DNA of 64,000 nucleotides, taken from assembly GCA_900470775.1 (NCBI GenBank), contig UCBZ01000034.1, positions 115,097-179,096 on the forward strand. Reading direction: 5' to 3'. This stretch comes from Hyphomicrobiales bacterium (GTDB lineage: Bacteria > Pseudomonadota > Alphaproteobacteria > Rhizobiales > Beijerinckiaceae). Position numbers and translations under genes: made by a program. The notes below the pieces were generated by a model, which was given only the letters and a program-made list of their open reading frames with translations, was not told the DNA's origin and did not search any database. Shown here one piece after another: positions 25,417-34,808 of the stretch (its first letter is position 1; the number at the start of each line of letters is the position of its first letter).

Positions 25417-25525
25417 GTGGATGCCCGTAAACAGTATTGGACATCATCGTCACAAAGCGCTGTTAGTTCGACCAATTCGAAATTGGGCCAGGGGGGATCC
25501 CGCCCGGCGAATGATGGAGGACAGC

Positions 25526-27031
25526 ATGTCGAAGAACCCGACGATGACGACCACGGCCGGCGCGCCGATTCCCGACAACCAGAATTCGATCACCGCCGGC
25601 GAGCGCGGCCCGGTCCTGCTGCAGGATTACCAGCTCCTCGAAAAGCTCGCCCACCAGAACCGCGAGCGCATTCCCGAGCGCGCCGTCCATGCCAAGGGCT
25701 GGGGCGCGCATGGCACGCTGACCATCACCGGCGACATCTCGAAATACACCAAGGCGAAGGTGCTTCAGCCCGGCACGACGACGCCGATGATCGCGCGCTT
25801 CTCCACCGTGGCCGGCGAGATGGGCGCGGCCGATGCCGAGCGTGACGTCCGCGGCTTCTCGCTGAAATTCTACACGGAGGAGGGCAACTGGGACCTCGTC
25901 GGCAACAACACGCCGGTCTTCTTCGTGCGCGACCCCGTGAAGTTCCCCGACTTCATCCACACCCAGAAGCGCCACCCCAAGACCAATATGCGCTCGCCGA
26001 CCGCGATGTGGGATTTCTGGTCGCTCTCGCCTGAGAGCCTGCACCAGGTGACGATCCTGATGTCGGATCGCGGGCTGCCGACCGATGTGCGCCACATCAA
26101 CGGCTATGGCTCGCACACCTTCTCGCTCTGGAACGATTCAGGCGAGCGCTACTGGGTGAAGTTCCACTTCAAGACCCTGCAGGGCCACAGGCACTGGACC
26201 AACGAAGAGGCCGAGAAGGTCATCGGCAAGACCCGCGAATCGACGCAGGAAGACCTCTTCAACGCGATCGAGAACGGCGAATTCCCGCGCTGGAAGATGC
26301 AGGTCCAGATCATGCCGGAGCTCGACGCCGAGAAGACCTCCTACAACCCCTTCGACCTGACCAAGGTCTGGCCGCACAGCGAATACCCGGTGATCGACGT
26401 CGGCGTCTTCGAGCTGAACCGCAATGCCGAGAACTACTTCGCCGAGATCGAGAACGCGGCCTATTCGCCGTCCAACATCGTGCCCGGCATCGGCTTCTCG
26501 CCCGACAAGATGCTGCAGGCTCGCGTCTTTTCCTATGCCGACGCCCATCGTCACCGGCTCGGCACGCATTACGAGAACATACCCGTAAACCAGCCGAAGG
26601 CTCCGGTTGCGCACTATCATCGCGATGGCCAGATGAACACCTATGGTGGCATCCGCACCGGCAATCCGGACGCTTATTACGAGCCCAACTCCTTCGGCGG
26701 GCCGGTCGAGGCGCCTTCCGCCAAGGAGCCGCCGCTGAAGATCTCGGGCGATGCCGACCGCTACAACCACCGCATCGGCAATGACGACTACTCGCAGCCG
26801 CGCGCGCTCTTCAACCTGTTCGACGCTGGCCAGAAGGAGCGGCTGTTCTCCAACATCGCCGCCGCGATGGGCGGCATCCCGCGCGAGATCGAGGAGCGCC
26901 AGCTGGCGCATTTCGACAGGGTCCACCCGGACTACGGCAACGGCGTGCGCCGCGCGCTCGCCAGGGCGGACGGGACCGAGCGCCCTGCTATCTCGGTGAC
27001 GCCGAACACGCCGCAGCAGGCTGCGGAATAA
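25526..27031 (+). CDS. katA: Monofunctional heme catalase
   Basis: This small-subunit catalase of 501 residues degrades hydrogen peroxide. The distal histidine is in [16 protein letters not shown], the heme-binding tyrosine in [16 protein letters not shown], and [27 protein letters not shown] is the central signature (cited in part). ATG 25526 has GGAGG five bases upstream; the same frame remains open far upstream through the oxyR antisense strand, but that part is not coding. The gene is divergent from oxyR and followed by an intrinsic terminator at 27061. Peroxide induction is expected. Confidence 0.97.
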   Translation: MSKNPTMTTTAGAPIPDNQNSITAGERGPVLLQDYQLLEKLAHQNRERIPERAVHAKGWGAHGTLTITGDISKYTKAKVLQPGTTTPMIARFSTVAGEMGAADAERDVRGFSLKFYTEEGNWDLVGNNTPVFFVRDPVKFPDFIHTQKRHPKTNMRSPTAMWDFWSLSPESLHQVTILMSDRGLPTDVRHINGYGSHTFSLWNDSGERYWVKFHFKTLQGHRHWTNEEAEKVIGKTRESTQEDLFNAIENGEFPRWKMQVQIMPELDAEKTSYNPFDLTKVWPHSEYPVIDVGVFELNRNAENYFAEIENAAYSPSNIVPGIGFSPDKMLQARVFSYADAHRHRLGTHYENIPVNQPKAPVAHYHRDGQMNTYGGIRTGNPDAYYEPNSFGGPVEAPSAKEPPLKISGDADRYNHRIGNDDYSQPRALFNLFDAGQKERLFSNIAAAMGGIPREIEERQLAHFDRVHPDYGNGVRRALARADGTERPAISVTPNTPQQAAE

Positions 27032-27060
27032 GCCGGGTCGGCTAAGGCTACGAAATGGCG

Positions 27061-27088
27061 GCCCGCCTGTTTGCGCAGGCGGGCTTTT
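27061..27088 (+). terminator. Intrinsic terminator of katA
   Basis: GCCCGCCTG and CAGGCGGGC form a perfect 9-bp stem around a six-base loop, followed by TTTT. It lies 30 bp after the katA stop. Confidence 0.88.
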
Positions 27089-27239
27089 CCGGCGGCAAAA
27101 TTCAAGCTTCCCGATACTGCCAATCTCTTGATCGGGTCGGAAGCGGACACCTTCCCTTTGCCGTGAACCGATCCCTCTATCTCGTACCCGTCAAGGCCAT
27201 CCCGCCTCCAGAACCGTAGCACCCACTTTCGCCTCAGGG

Positions 27240-28340
27240 AAATATAGCGGCGGCGCTCGCGGGCCTAAATAATCTTCGGACCATTATAATATATCCAACC
27301 GGATTGGATTTCCGCGAAGAAGGTTTCATTAATTCTAATTTTTATTCTGTCGTATTTCTAATTAATCATGCATCACCTAAATATATCAATCGTTGATTTA
27401 TTTGATTAGAGACGTATTTCCTTTATATTTTTTATATTGCCTATCAAATTCTAGATCGCGCATTCCATTAAGCGCATCTGTCCAATATGTGTGCCATATA
27501 TGATCTGTATCTTGGTGCCTATTTAGAGCCCATTCCATGCTTCTTGTACAAAATTCAAAACTATCTATATCTTTACATATTTTTCTTATTGTTTCAAAAA
27601 CTATTTTTTTCTGTCGAAGTGCGGCGCTTTTATTTTCATAATTGTGGGATACACCAAAATCCAAAAACTTTATCCCAATTGCTACATTGTCAGCGTAAGA
27701 TACATTATAGGTCATCACATTCTTCAAGTGTGGGTCTCCATGAAATAATCCTATTTTTGCCATATCTCGAAGTCGAAATAAATACATTTTTGACAATTCA
27801 ATTCGCAACATCGGAGAATTCTTGTATTTATAGACAGATTCAGCGAGAGTTTCGCCTTCTATATATTCTAGGAAGCCGCATAAATGGCCGTCAATTATGT
27901 CCCATCCATTTACTTGGACCACGACAGGAGAGGATGCCCTTGCAAGTTTATTTAGCTCGTGAAGACCTTGTTCAATTTTATTGCGTCTGTCTCTGGGTTT
28001 CATCCTTAGCCAAAATTTCAAGGCTTCATACCTCCGGTATCGGAGGTTCATCGCCTTGAACACTATACCGTTCGCGCCGCGGCCTAGTTCGGAAATTATC
28101 TTGTATCCTTGCAGCTTAATTGGCCGACCATCAATGAAAACTGAACCTCTGCGAAGAGTTGTCTCTTGCGTCGGGCTAGTGCTGTCACCCTGTTCGTGGT
28201 CTCCACTCATTCACGCCTCCACACAGACCTTCGGCGTGATCAGAACGCTTCGGATCGCGTTGACTATAACACTTTTGCGCTTGATGAAGACCTCATTTTC
28301 GGTCCTAGGTCTTCATTCCTATGCGAGTATGTTCATGAGC
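27240..28340. other. AT-rich islet carrying one kinase-like gene
   Basis: Base composition falls sharply here compared with the GC-rich flanks, and long A/T runs occur on both sides and within the gene. The stretch 27089-27397 after the katA terminator holds no gene; from about 27265 it is strongly AT-rich and forms the downstream side of the kinase gene. No transposase, integrase or terminal inverted repeat is visible. The composition indicates recent acquisition. Confidence 0.75.
27398..28210 (-). CDS. Soluble protein-kinase-fold protein
   Basis: This 270-residue protein has a recognisable eukaryotic-type kinase core. The glycine loop is ELGRGANGIVFKA (43-48), the lysine is K65 in YEALKFWLR, the catalytic loop is FHGDPHLKNVM with D159 and N164, and the metal-binding motif is FLDFGVSH (184-186). 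The loop reads HGD rather than HRD, which is more like RIO/aminoglycoside-kinase relatives. Only about 85 residues follow the DFG motif, so the C-lobe is short. There is no transmembrane segment or sensor domain. ATG 28210 has GGAGG six bases upstream. Codon use is AT-rich and unlike all neighbours. Substrate and role are unknown; the gene is alone. Confidence 0.8.
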   Translation of the reverse strand: MSGDHEQGDSTSPTQETTLRRGSVFIDGRPIKLQGYKIISELGRGANGIVFKAMNLRYRRYEALKFWLRMKPRDRRNKIEQGLHELNKLARASSPVVVQVNGWDIIDGHLCGFLEYIEGETLAESVYKYKNSPMLRIELSKMYLFRLRDMAKIGLFHGDPHLKNVMTYNVSYADNVAIGIKFLDFGVSHNYENKSAALRQKKIVFETIRKICKDIDSFEFCTRSMEWALNRHQDTDHIWHTYWTDALNGMRDLEFDRQYKKYKGNTSLIK

Positions 28341-28747
28341 TCGCTTCGCATAGCGGATGTCTCATCGAGGGAAGAAATTGCCGTATGTTGAAGGACCATT
28401 CTTTGGCAAAGGTTAGCTGGAAGTGGCCTCTCCAACGCTGCAATGGGCAGCTGGCTGACACATGCTCACAATTTACCTTGTGCCGATCATACGTGTTTGC
28501 GTCGATCTGGACTGCATCGAGCTAGCCTCGGATAGGCGCGTCTGCGGTCAGATGACGCCTATGTCGAAGAGCAAGTGAGGGAGCCGGCATCCGCCGCACG
28601 CACATAAGTACCGTTCTCGTTGAACCGAAAGCTCTCTCGCCGCGACAACCCGAAAGCGCGGATTGTGCCGGCATGACGTCTCCCTGCGGCTCATGTTAGT
28701 CTGTCGTAGCGTCAACTGGCGAAAAGCCGGGCATGAGGGAGGTTGCT
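28211..28747. other. 537-bp intergenic region between kinase-like and TPR genes
   Basis: This gap holds the divergent start regions of both genes. The first 130 bp share the AT-rich character of the islet and the rest is of intermediate composition. The only open frame of note (28166-28525, plus strand) lacks a ribosome site, a recognisable domain and normal codon bias. I see no RNA gene or repeat in it. Confidence 0.5.
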
Positions 28748-31516
28748 ATGGCCTGCTCCTACGCGCGGATCGGATTGCTGGCCGGGTTCACGGTCGCGCT
28801 TGCCAGCGGCATGAGCGCCGCCCCCGCTCTGGCTCAGAAGGCCGAGACGATCGCGCTCTGCAAGGCCGAGAAGAGCGAAAAGGGCATCGCCGCCTGCACG
28901 GCCGTCCTGAAGGGCCGAGGCGATCTGAAGGTCAGGGCCTCGGCGCTGCTGGCCCGCGCCCAGGCCTATTGGGCGCTCAACCGTCTCGCGGAGGCCGAGA
29001 AGGACTACAACGAAACGATCCGGTTGGTGCCCAATTTCGGTGCGCTCTACCGCGACCGGGGGCAGATCCGCTTCGGCCTGAGCAATCAGCCGGGAGCGAT
29101 GGCGGATTTCGACGTCGCCCTCGACAAGGACCCCTTCGACGCCGACAACCATGCCAATCGTGGCTATCTCAAGATGCTGCAATATGATTTCGAAGGCGCC
29201 CGCGAGGATTTTCGAAAAGGCATTTTCTGGCAGAAGGAGCATCCGCGCAGCCACTACATGATGGGGCTGCTGCATTACTCCACGGGCCAGTACCGTGAGG
29301 CGGTTGCGGCGATCGGGCAGGCGCGCGCGCTGGGCTTCAAGGGCAATGAGGCCTTCATCACCAAGGCTCGCAGCCACTTTTATCTCAATGCCTACGACCT
29401 CGCCGAAAGGGAAGCCTCGGACGGCCTGGCAGTTTTCCCGACCGTCTACGATTTGAGCGAAATTCGGGCGCGGGCGCGGCTGGCACAGAACAAGATGGCC
29501 GACGCCCTCGCCGATGCCGAAAGTGTTGTCCAGGTTGCACCGCGCTATGGCCGCGCCTTTGCGACGCGGGCGGCTGTCAAGCTCGCCATGAAGGATCTGA
29601 CCGGCGCGCGGGCCGATGCCGACAAGGCGATTGAACTCGATCCGAATCTGTTCGACGCCACCAAGGTCAAGGCCGAGATCCTGCTGCAGGACGGCGACAA
29701 GGCCGGCGCGCGGGCGCTCTATGCGCAATCGGCCGCGCGCACCGACGCGAAGATGGCCCATGACAAGACCTCGAAGGCCGTCGCGGCGGCCTGGGTGGTC
29801 GAGCTCGACGCGCCGCCGCCGATCATCGTCGCCGAGCTTGGCGAGGCCGAACTGAAGACGCGCTGCGGCAACAAGGACGATCCGCTGCGGATGCAGTCCT
29901 GCGACCGGCTGGTTGAGACCGCGACCACGCCACCAGCAAAAGCCGACATGCTGCTCCTGCGTTCGAAGGCGCGACCCTTTGGCGAACGGCTCGGCGATCT
30001 CGATCTCGCCGTCGCGGCGGCCCCCGATTATCTGGTCGCCACTCTCGCTCGGGCACAAGGGCACCTGGCGTTATTCGCCTTTGGCACCGACCTCGGACCT
30101 TATGAGCGGGCCTGGGCAGATGCCGACAGCGTGGTGCGTCGCGCCGCCGCCGGGTCCAAGGAACGCGAGCAGGCGCTTGCGGTGCGCGCGCACGCATCGC
30201 ATGGCAAGGGCGACTACGAGGCCGCGATCGTCGATCTGACGGAGATGGTCGCGCTCGGCGCCTCCGAGCCCTATGCGCTCGAAATGCGCGGCTCAGCGCT
30301 CTTGATGGCGGGCAGGCCGGCCGCTGCGCTGGCTGACCTGCGGGAGATGCGCCGGATCATCACCGACCGGCGGCGCCTTGTGGTTCAGCAGGGCGATTTC
30401 GTTCTGGCTCTCATCGAGAACGGCAATATCGACGAGGCTCTGACCGTGATCGAGGCCTGGGTGCGGGACGATCCGGGTGGGTCGTTCTCGCGCGATGCGT
30501 TGCGTGCGCGTGCGCTGCTGATGCGTGGCGACGTCACCGGAGCACAGGCGCTCGCCGCGACCGCTGTCGCCACCAATCAGCTCAATCTCGGCGCGCTGGC
30601 CGTCCGCGGCATCGCATCCGCGCGCCTCGGCAATGCGCTCGACGCGGTGTCGGACATCGGCGCGGTGATCGAGGCGGGGGCAAGCCCCTTCAAGGCGGCC
30701 ACCAGCGGCCTGACACCGGGCTTTGTCGCCGAACTGTACCTGCAACGCGGCTTGACGCGGGTTCAGCTTCGGCAAATTAACGCTGCCCGCGCCGACTTCA
30801 GTGAGGCAATTCGGCGCGCGCCCGATCTCGCCCGTGCTTACGCCGAGCGTGCCCGTCTCGCGCTGCGCGCCGACAATCCCGCCGCCCTGACCGACATCGC
30901 CATGGCGCTCCGGATCGAGCCCAACGAGCCGCGCTGGCAGGCGCTGGCGGCCCGCATCAATCTGGCAACTGGCGACAATGCCGCCGCCGAGCGCTTCGCC
31001 AACGCCGCGCTCGCCGCCCCCGCGCCTGAGCCCGACCTGCTGCTGCTGCGCGCCAGAGCGAGGATCGGCCTCGGCAAGTTCGGCGAGGCGGCGCAGGACG
31101 CGACCGCGCGGCTGGCGGCGGCCCCGTCCGACACCGAGGCGCTGCTGGTCCGCATCGAGGCGCGGACGGGGCAGGGCGATCTCAAGGCCGCGCTGGCCGA
31201 CGCCGAGGCGGCGCGCTCGGCGCAGGGCGGCGATGCCCGCATCCTGCTCGCCTTGGCCGAGCTGAAGGCGCGCAGCGGCGATGCGCCGGGCGCAATAGGC
31301 GCCTTCGAGGAGGCCGCGGGCAAGCCCGATGCGGCGCTGCAGGCGAACAAGCGGCTGGGCGATCTCTATGCCGGCATTGCCTCGGACCAGTTGGCGCTCG
31401 GCTATTATGCCAAGGCGATCGAGCAGCCGGCCCGCAGGCCCGCGGACGAGGCCCTCAAGGCAGCCGCCCGCACGGCGCGCGATGCGCTGATCCGCAAGAT
31501 GGCGGCGCCGAAATAG
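28748..31516 (+). CDS. Large exported tetratricopeptide-repeat protein
   Basis: The 922-residue protein has a signal peptide (MACSYARIGLLAGFTVALASGMSAAPALAQ) and then consists almost entirely of TPR-like helical pairs. Examples are ALLARAQAYWALNRLAEAEKDYNETIRLVPNF, ALYRDRGQIRFGLSNQPGAMADFDVALDKDP and, near the end, LLRARARIGLGKFGEAAQDATARLAAAPSD (each cited in part). No catalytic domain is seen. It is probably a periplasmic scaffold. ATG 28748 is preferred over 28733 because AGGGAGG precedes it by a normal distance. It ends at a terminator that overlaps its stop codon. The partner proteins are unknown. Confidence 0.8.
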   Translation: MACSYARIGLLAGFTVALASGMSAAPALAQKAETIALCKAEKSEKGIAACTAVLKGRGDLKVRASALLARAQAYWALNRLAEAEKDYNETIRLVPNFGALYRDRGQIRFGLSNQPGAMADFDVALDKDPFDADNHANRGYLKMLQYDFEGAREDFRKGIFWQKEHPRSHYMMGLLHYSTGQYREAVAAIGQARALGFKGNEAFITKARSHFYLNAYDLAEREASDGLAVFPTVYDLSEIRARARLAQNKMADALADAESVVQVAPRYGRAFATRAAVKLAMKDLTGARADADKAIELDPNLFDATKVKAEILLQDGDKAGARALYAQSAARTDAKMAHDKTSKAVAAAWVVELDAPPPIIVAELGEAELKTRCGNKDDPLRMQSCDRLVETATTPPAKADMLLLRSKARPFGERLGDLDLAVAAAPDYLVATLARAQGHLALFAFGTDLGPYERAWADADSVVRRAAAGSKEREQALAVRAHASHGKGDYEAAIVDLTEMVALGASEPYALEMRGSALLMAGRPAAALADLREMRRIITDRRRLVVQQGDFVLALIENGNIDEALTVIEAWVRDDPGGSFSRDALRARALLMRGDVTGAQALAATAVATNQLNLGALAVRGIASARLGNALDAVSDIGAVIEAGASPFKAATSGLTPGFVAELYLQRGLTRVQLRQINAARADFSEAIRRAPDLARAYAERARLALRADNPAALTDIAMALRIEPNEPRWQALAARINLATGDNAAAERFANAALAAPAPEPDLLLLRARARIGLGKFGEAAQDATARLAAAPSDTEALLVRIEARTGQGDLKAALADAEAARSAQGGDARILLALAELKARSGDAPGAIGAFEEAAGKPDAALQANKRLGDLYAGIASDQLALGYYAKAIEQPARRPADEALKAAARTARDALIRKMAAPK

Positions 31517-31533
31517 CGCGTTCCGCGCTTTTT
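31515..31533 (+). terminator. Intrinsic terminator overlapping the TPR gene stop
   Basis: AGCGCG-ttc-CGCGCT followed by TTTT forms a 6-bp stem with a three-base loop and a T-run. It begins inside the TAG stop codon of the TPR gene. Confidence 0.6.
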
Positions 31534-31624
31534 GCGCAGGGCCGGTCGCATCGACGCGCTACCGGGCTCGCGCATCATTGTCTAAGCTTCGGACTAGTCC
31601 CGTCCGGAACCATGAGACATCGCC

Positions 31625-32833
31625 ATGAGCGCAATGACGCCTGAGGAAGCCAAGGTCACCGCCTGGCTCGGAGACCGCAAGGAGGCGATGGTCGCGCTGC
31701 TGCGCGAGATGGTCGACACCGATTCAGGCTCCTACGACAAGGCCGGCGTCGACCGGGCCGGGCAGGTGCTGGCGCGCTTCCATGAAGGCAACGGACTCGC
31801 CGTCGAGATCATCCCCGATGCCCGCTATGGCGACGCGGTCAAGGCGCGCCTGCCCAACCCGACCGCCAACGACCAGCGCCCGGTGCTGCTGCTCGGCCAC
31901 CGCGACACGGTCTTCCCGCAGGGCGAGCCGACCCGCCGGCCCTTCACGATCAAGGGCGGGCGTGCCTATGGGCCCGGCGTCGCCGACATGAAGGCGGGGC
32001 TCGTCATCGAGGCCTTCGTTGCGGCGGCCTTTGCCGAATGCGGTGGCTTATCCGCGCCGCTGACGATGCTGACGACCAGCGACGAGGAGATCGGCTCGCC
32101 ATCTTCGCGCCCGGTCATCGAGGCGGCGGCGCGTGAATCGCGCTGCGTCTTCAACGCCGAGCCGAGCCGGCTCCCCAGCGGCACGGAGTTCGCGCGCGAC
32201 CAGCGCCAGTCAGTCACCAGCGGGCGCAAGGGCGGCGTCTTCATGCGCGCCGAGTTCACCGGCAAGCCGGCCCATTCCGGCGCGAATTACGAGAAGGGCG
32301 CCTCGGCCATCGTCGATCTCGGCCACAAGATTCCGAAGCTCCAGGGCCTGACCGATCTGCCCAGGGGAATCACGGTCAATGTCGGGCTGATCGGCGGCGG
32401 CCAGACGGTCAACACGGTCGCGCCCAGCGCCTGGTGCGAGATCGACCTGCGCTATGTCACGGCCGACCAGCGCAGCGAACTCGTCGCCGCGATCCGCGCC
32501 ATCATCGAGACGCCGATCGTTGAGGGCACAAGCGCCGCGCTCTCGATCAAGGGCGAATTCCTGCCGCTCGAAGGCACCCCCGAGTCGCGCAAGCTGTTCG
32601 AGACCTATCGCGAGGCGTCTGCCGGTTTCGGCATCGCGACCATCGCGGAGTTCACCGGCGGCTGCGCCGATTCAGGCTTCACGGCCGCGCAGGGCATCCC
32701 CACCCTGTGCAGTGTCGGACCGATCGGCGGCATGGCCCATACGCCAGACGAGTTCCTGGAGGTCGAGAGCATCGTGCCCGCCGCGCAGGTGCTGGCGCTG
32801 GCGGTGATGCGGGCGGCGAAGCTGATGGAGTGA
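31625..32833 (+). CDS. M20 family metallopeptidase (carboxypeptidase G2-like)
   Basis: This 402-residue zinc peptidase shows the metal ligands and catalytic residues in order. These are GHRDTVFPQG (His and the catalytic Asp), GPGVADMKAG (bridging Asp), TSDEEIGSPSS (general-base Glu then ligand Glu), FNAEPSR (ligand Glu), and GMAHTPDEFLE (final His). The dimerisation lid contains FTGKPAHSGANYEKGASAI. This is the glutamate carboxypeptidase/ArgE-like branch. There is no signal peptide, so it is cytosolic; the substrate is not predictable. It is a single gene followed by a palindromic repeat. Confidence 0.9.
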   Translation: MSAMTPEEAKVTAWLGDRKEAMVALLREMVDTDSGSYDKAGVDRAGQVLARFHEGNGLAVEIIPDARYGDAVKARLPNPTANDQRPVLLLGHRDTVFPQGEPTRRPFTIKGGRAYGPGVADMKAGLVIEAFVAAAFAECGGLSAPLTMLTTSDEEIGSPSSRPVIEAAARESRCVFNAEPSRLPSGTEFARDQRQSVTSGRKGGVFMRAEFTGKPAHSGANYEKGASAIVDLGHKIPKLQGLTDLPRGITVNVGLIGGGQTVNTVAPSAWCEIDLRYVTADQRSELVAAIRAIIETPIVEGTSAALSIKGEFLPLEGTPESRKLFETYREASAGFGIATIAEFTGGCADSGFTAAQGIPTLCSVGPIGGMAHTPDEFLEVESIVPAAQVLALAVMRAAKLME

Positions 32834-32845
32834 TCAGGCCTTGCC

Positions 32846-32938
32846 CGTCATGGTCGCCCTTGTGGCGACCATCCACGTTTTCCTCGGAGGAGAGCGGCGC
32901 TAAAGACGTGGATGCTCGGGACATGCCCGAGCATGACG
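32846..32938. repeat. Dispersed palindrome, CGTCATGGTCG family
   Basis: The element contains two hairpins: GGTCGCCcttgtGGCGACC on the left and ATGCTCGGGacatgCCCGAGCAT on the right. They are joined by a CCACGTTTTC…AGACGTGG pair, with CGTCAT and ATGACG ends. It sits between the convergent M20 and GH15 genes. Confidence 0.85.
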
Positions 32939-32960
32939 GCGTGCGCTACGACGCCCTCGC

Positions 32961-34808
32961 TCAGAACGCTTCTTCCCAGTTCCGGCTCAGCCGCATCGCC
33001 GAATTGATCATTCCGACATGGGAGTAGGTCTGCGGGAAATTGCCCCAGAGTTCGCCGGTTTGCAGGTCGGCATCCTCTGAGAGCAGGCCGAAGCTGTTGC
33101 GGCGCTCGAGAATGCGGCCGAAGAGCTCCTTGGCCTCCTCGCGCCGACCGATCGCGTGCAGTGCATCGACATACCAGAAGGCGCAGATCAGGAAGCCGGT
33201 GTGCATGAACCCGAAATCGTCCTGGGTCGCATAGCGCAGCAAGAGGTCGCCGCGCGTCAGGTCGCGTCCGATCGCCTCGACCGTGGCGATGAAGCGCGAA
33301 TCGTCCGGCTTCAGGAAGCCGATTTCGGCGAACAGCAGCAGGGTCGCGTCGAGCTCAGTCCCGCCGAAGGTCGAGACGAGATGGCCCTTCTCCTCGTTCC
33401 AGATCTGCTCGAGAATCACGGCCTTGAGCCGCTTCGCCTCGCCCTTCCAGTACTCCTTGCGGTCGGCGCGGCCGAGCGTTCCGGCGATCCGTGCGAGCCG
33501 GTCGCAGGCCGCCCAACACATCACGCTGGAAAAGGAATGCACGGCCTCCTTCTCGCGCAGCTCCCAGGGACCGGCATCGGGCTTGTCGAAACAGGTGATG
33601 GCGAGTTCGCCCATCCGTTCGAGCTGGCCGAACAACGATTCCTTGCCCGGCTGGATCAGGCGCTGGTCGAAGAAGGAATGCGTCGCGGCCAGCACGACTG
33701 CGCCATAGCCGTCGTTCTGGATCTGCGTCGCCGCGCCATTGCCGAAGCGCACCGGCTGATGGCCGCGATAGCCCGACAGATTGGGCGCCTCGAACTCGTC
33801 GAGCGTGCCGCCGCGCGTGATCGGATAGAGCGGCGGCAGATGCTCGGCGCCGCTTTCCGTGAAGGTATCGACGATGTTGGTGATGAAGCCGAGATAGTCC
33901 TCCATCGTCCGCGTCGTGCCGAGTCGGTTGAGGGCATGGACGACGAAATAGGCGTCGCGCAGCCAGCAAAAGCGGTAATCCCAGTTGCGCTGCGTGCCCG
34001 GCGCCTCGGGGATCGAGGTGGTCAGTGCGGCGACAATCGCGCCGGTTTCTTCGAAGGCGCACAGCTTCAGCGTGATCGCGGCACGAATAACCTCGCGCTG
34101 ATATTCGAAGGGGAGCGAGAGCGAGCGCACCCAGTCGCGCCAGTAATCCGTGGTCTTGTCGAGGAACTCGCGCGAGGTCTCCTCGATCTCGGCACGCAGA
34201 GCCTCGTCTGAGCCGATGAAGAACGAGAACGGCCGGTCGACCGCGAAGGGAACGCCATCGACGACATAGGAGATCGGCGCATCCGTCGTCAGGCGGATGC
34301 TCTGGTCGGCGCCGACGAAGCGGACATGGTTCGAGCCGCGCGTGATCTCGTCGGGGTCCTCGCCGAGGCCCAGGCATGGCTTGACGACAACGCGGATGCG
34401 CGGCCGGCCTGAGATCCGGCGAACCCGGCGCACCAGCTGGGGCGGGCGGAAGAAGCGCTCATAGCGCACGAAACGGGGCGCGAAATCGAGAATCTCGATG
34501 GCATTGCCGTGATCGTCGGAGAGCACCGAGGACAGGATCGCCGTGTTGTCGAGATAGCTCTGCTCGCAGAGCGTCATGCCGACCAGCTCGATCGCGAAGA
34601 CGCCCTTGCGGGGCATCGCGTCACCGTCCGCAATCTGGTTGTCGATCAGCGCGCAGAAGACCGGATCGCGATCGAAGCGCGGAAAGCAGCCCCAGACGAT
34701 GCGCGCGCGCCGGTCGATGAGCGCCGCGATTGAGCAATTGCCGACCACGCCAAGGTCGAGCGAGGCCGAGAGCGGCCCCGCATTCGTCATCGAAACTGTC
34801 ATCGTCAC
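32961..34808 (-). CDS. Glycoside hydrolase family 15 protein, probable trehalase/glucoamylase
   Basis: This 615-residue protein has the two-part GH15 layout: an N-terminal beta-sandwich domain (SLDLGVVGNCSIAALIDRRARIVWGCFPRFD, in part) and a C-terminal alpha/alpha barrel. The barrel has a first catalytic-acid region around RNWDYRFCWLRDAYF and a late region KGHLVSTFGGTELDATLLLF. There is no signal peptide. It follows otsB with a 4-bp GTGA overlap, so it is co-translated with trehalose-phosphate phosphatase; bacterial GH15 members in this setting act on trehalose. Hydrolysing or recycling trehalose made by OtsA-OtsB is therefore the likely job, although glucoamylase activity is not excluded. 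Confidence 0.85.
   Translation of the reverse strand: MTMTVSMTNAGPLSASLDLGVVGNCSIAALIDRRARIVWGCFPRFDRDPVFCALIDNQIADGDAMPRKGVFAIELVGMTLCEQSYLDNTAILSSVLSDDHGNAIEILDFAPRFVRYERFFRPPQLVRRVRRISGRPRIRVVVKPCLGLGEDPDEITRGSNHVRFVGADQSIRLTTDAPISYVVDGVPFAVDRPFSFFIGSDEALRAEIEETSREFLDKTTDYWRDWVRSLSLPFEYQREVIRAAITLKLCAFEETGAIVAALTTSIPEAPGTQRNWDYRFCWLRDAYFVVHALNRLGTTRTMEDYLGFITNIVDTFTESGAEHLPPLYPITRGGTLDEFEAPNLSGYRGHQPVRFGNGAATQIQNDGYGAVVLAATHSFFDQRLIQPGKESLFGQLERMGELAITCFDKPDAGPWELREKEAVHSFSSVMCWAACDRLARIAGTLGRADRKEYWKGEAKRLKAVILEQIWNEEKGHLVSTFGGTELDATLLLFAEIGFLKPDDSRFIATVEAIGRDLTRGDLLLRYATQDDFGFMHTGFLICAFWYVDALHAIGRREEAKELFGRILERRNSFGLLSEDADLQTGELWGNFPQTYSHVGMINSAMRLSRNWEEAF

Noticed and set aside
24740..25525. 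In-frame extension upstream of katA
   Set aside because: It is antisense to oxyR; the catalase start at 25526 has a good ribosome site and gives the normal length.
28166..28525. 119-codon open frame between kinase-like and TPR genes
   Set aside because: It has no ribosome site, no recognisable domain and atypical codon use for either the islet or the chromosome.
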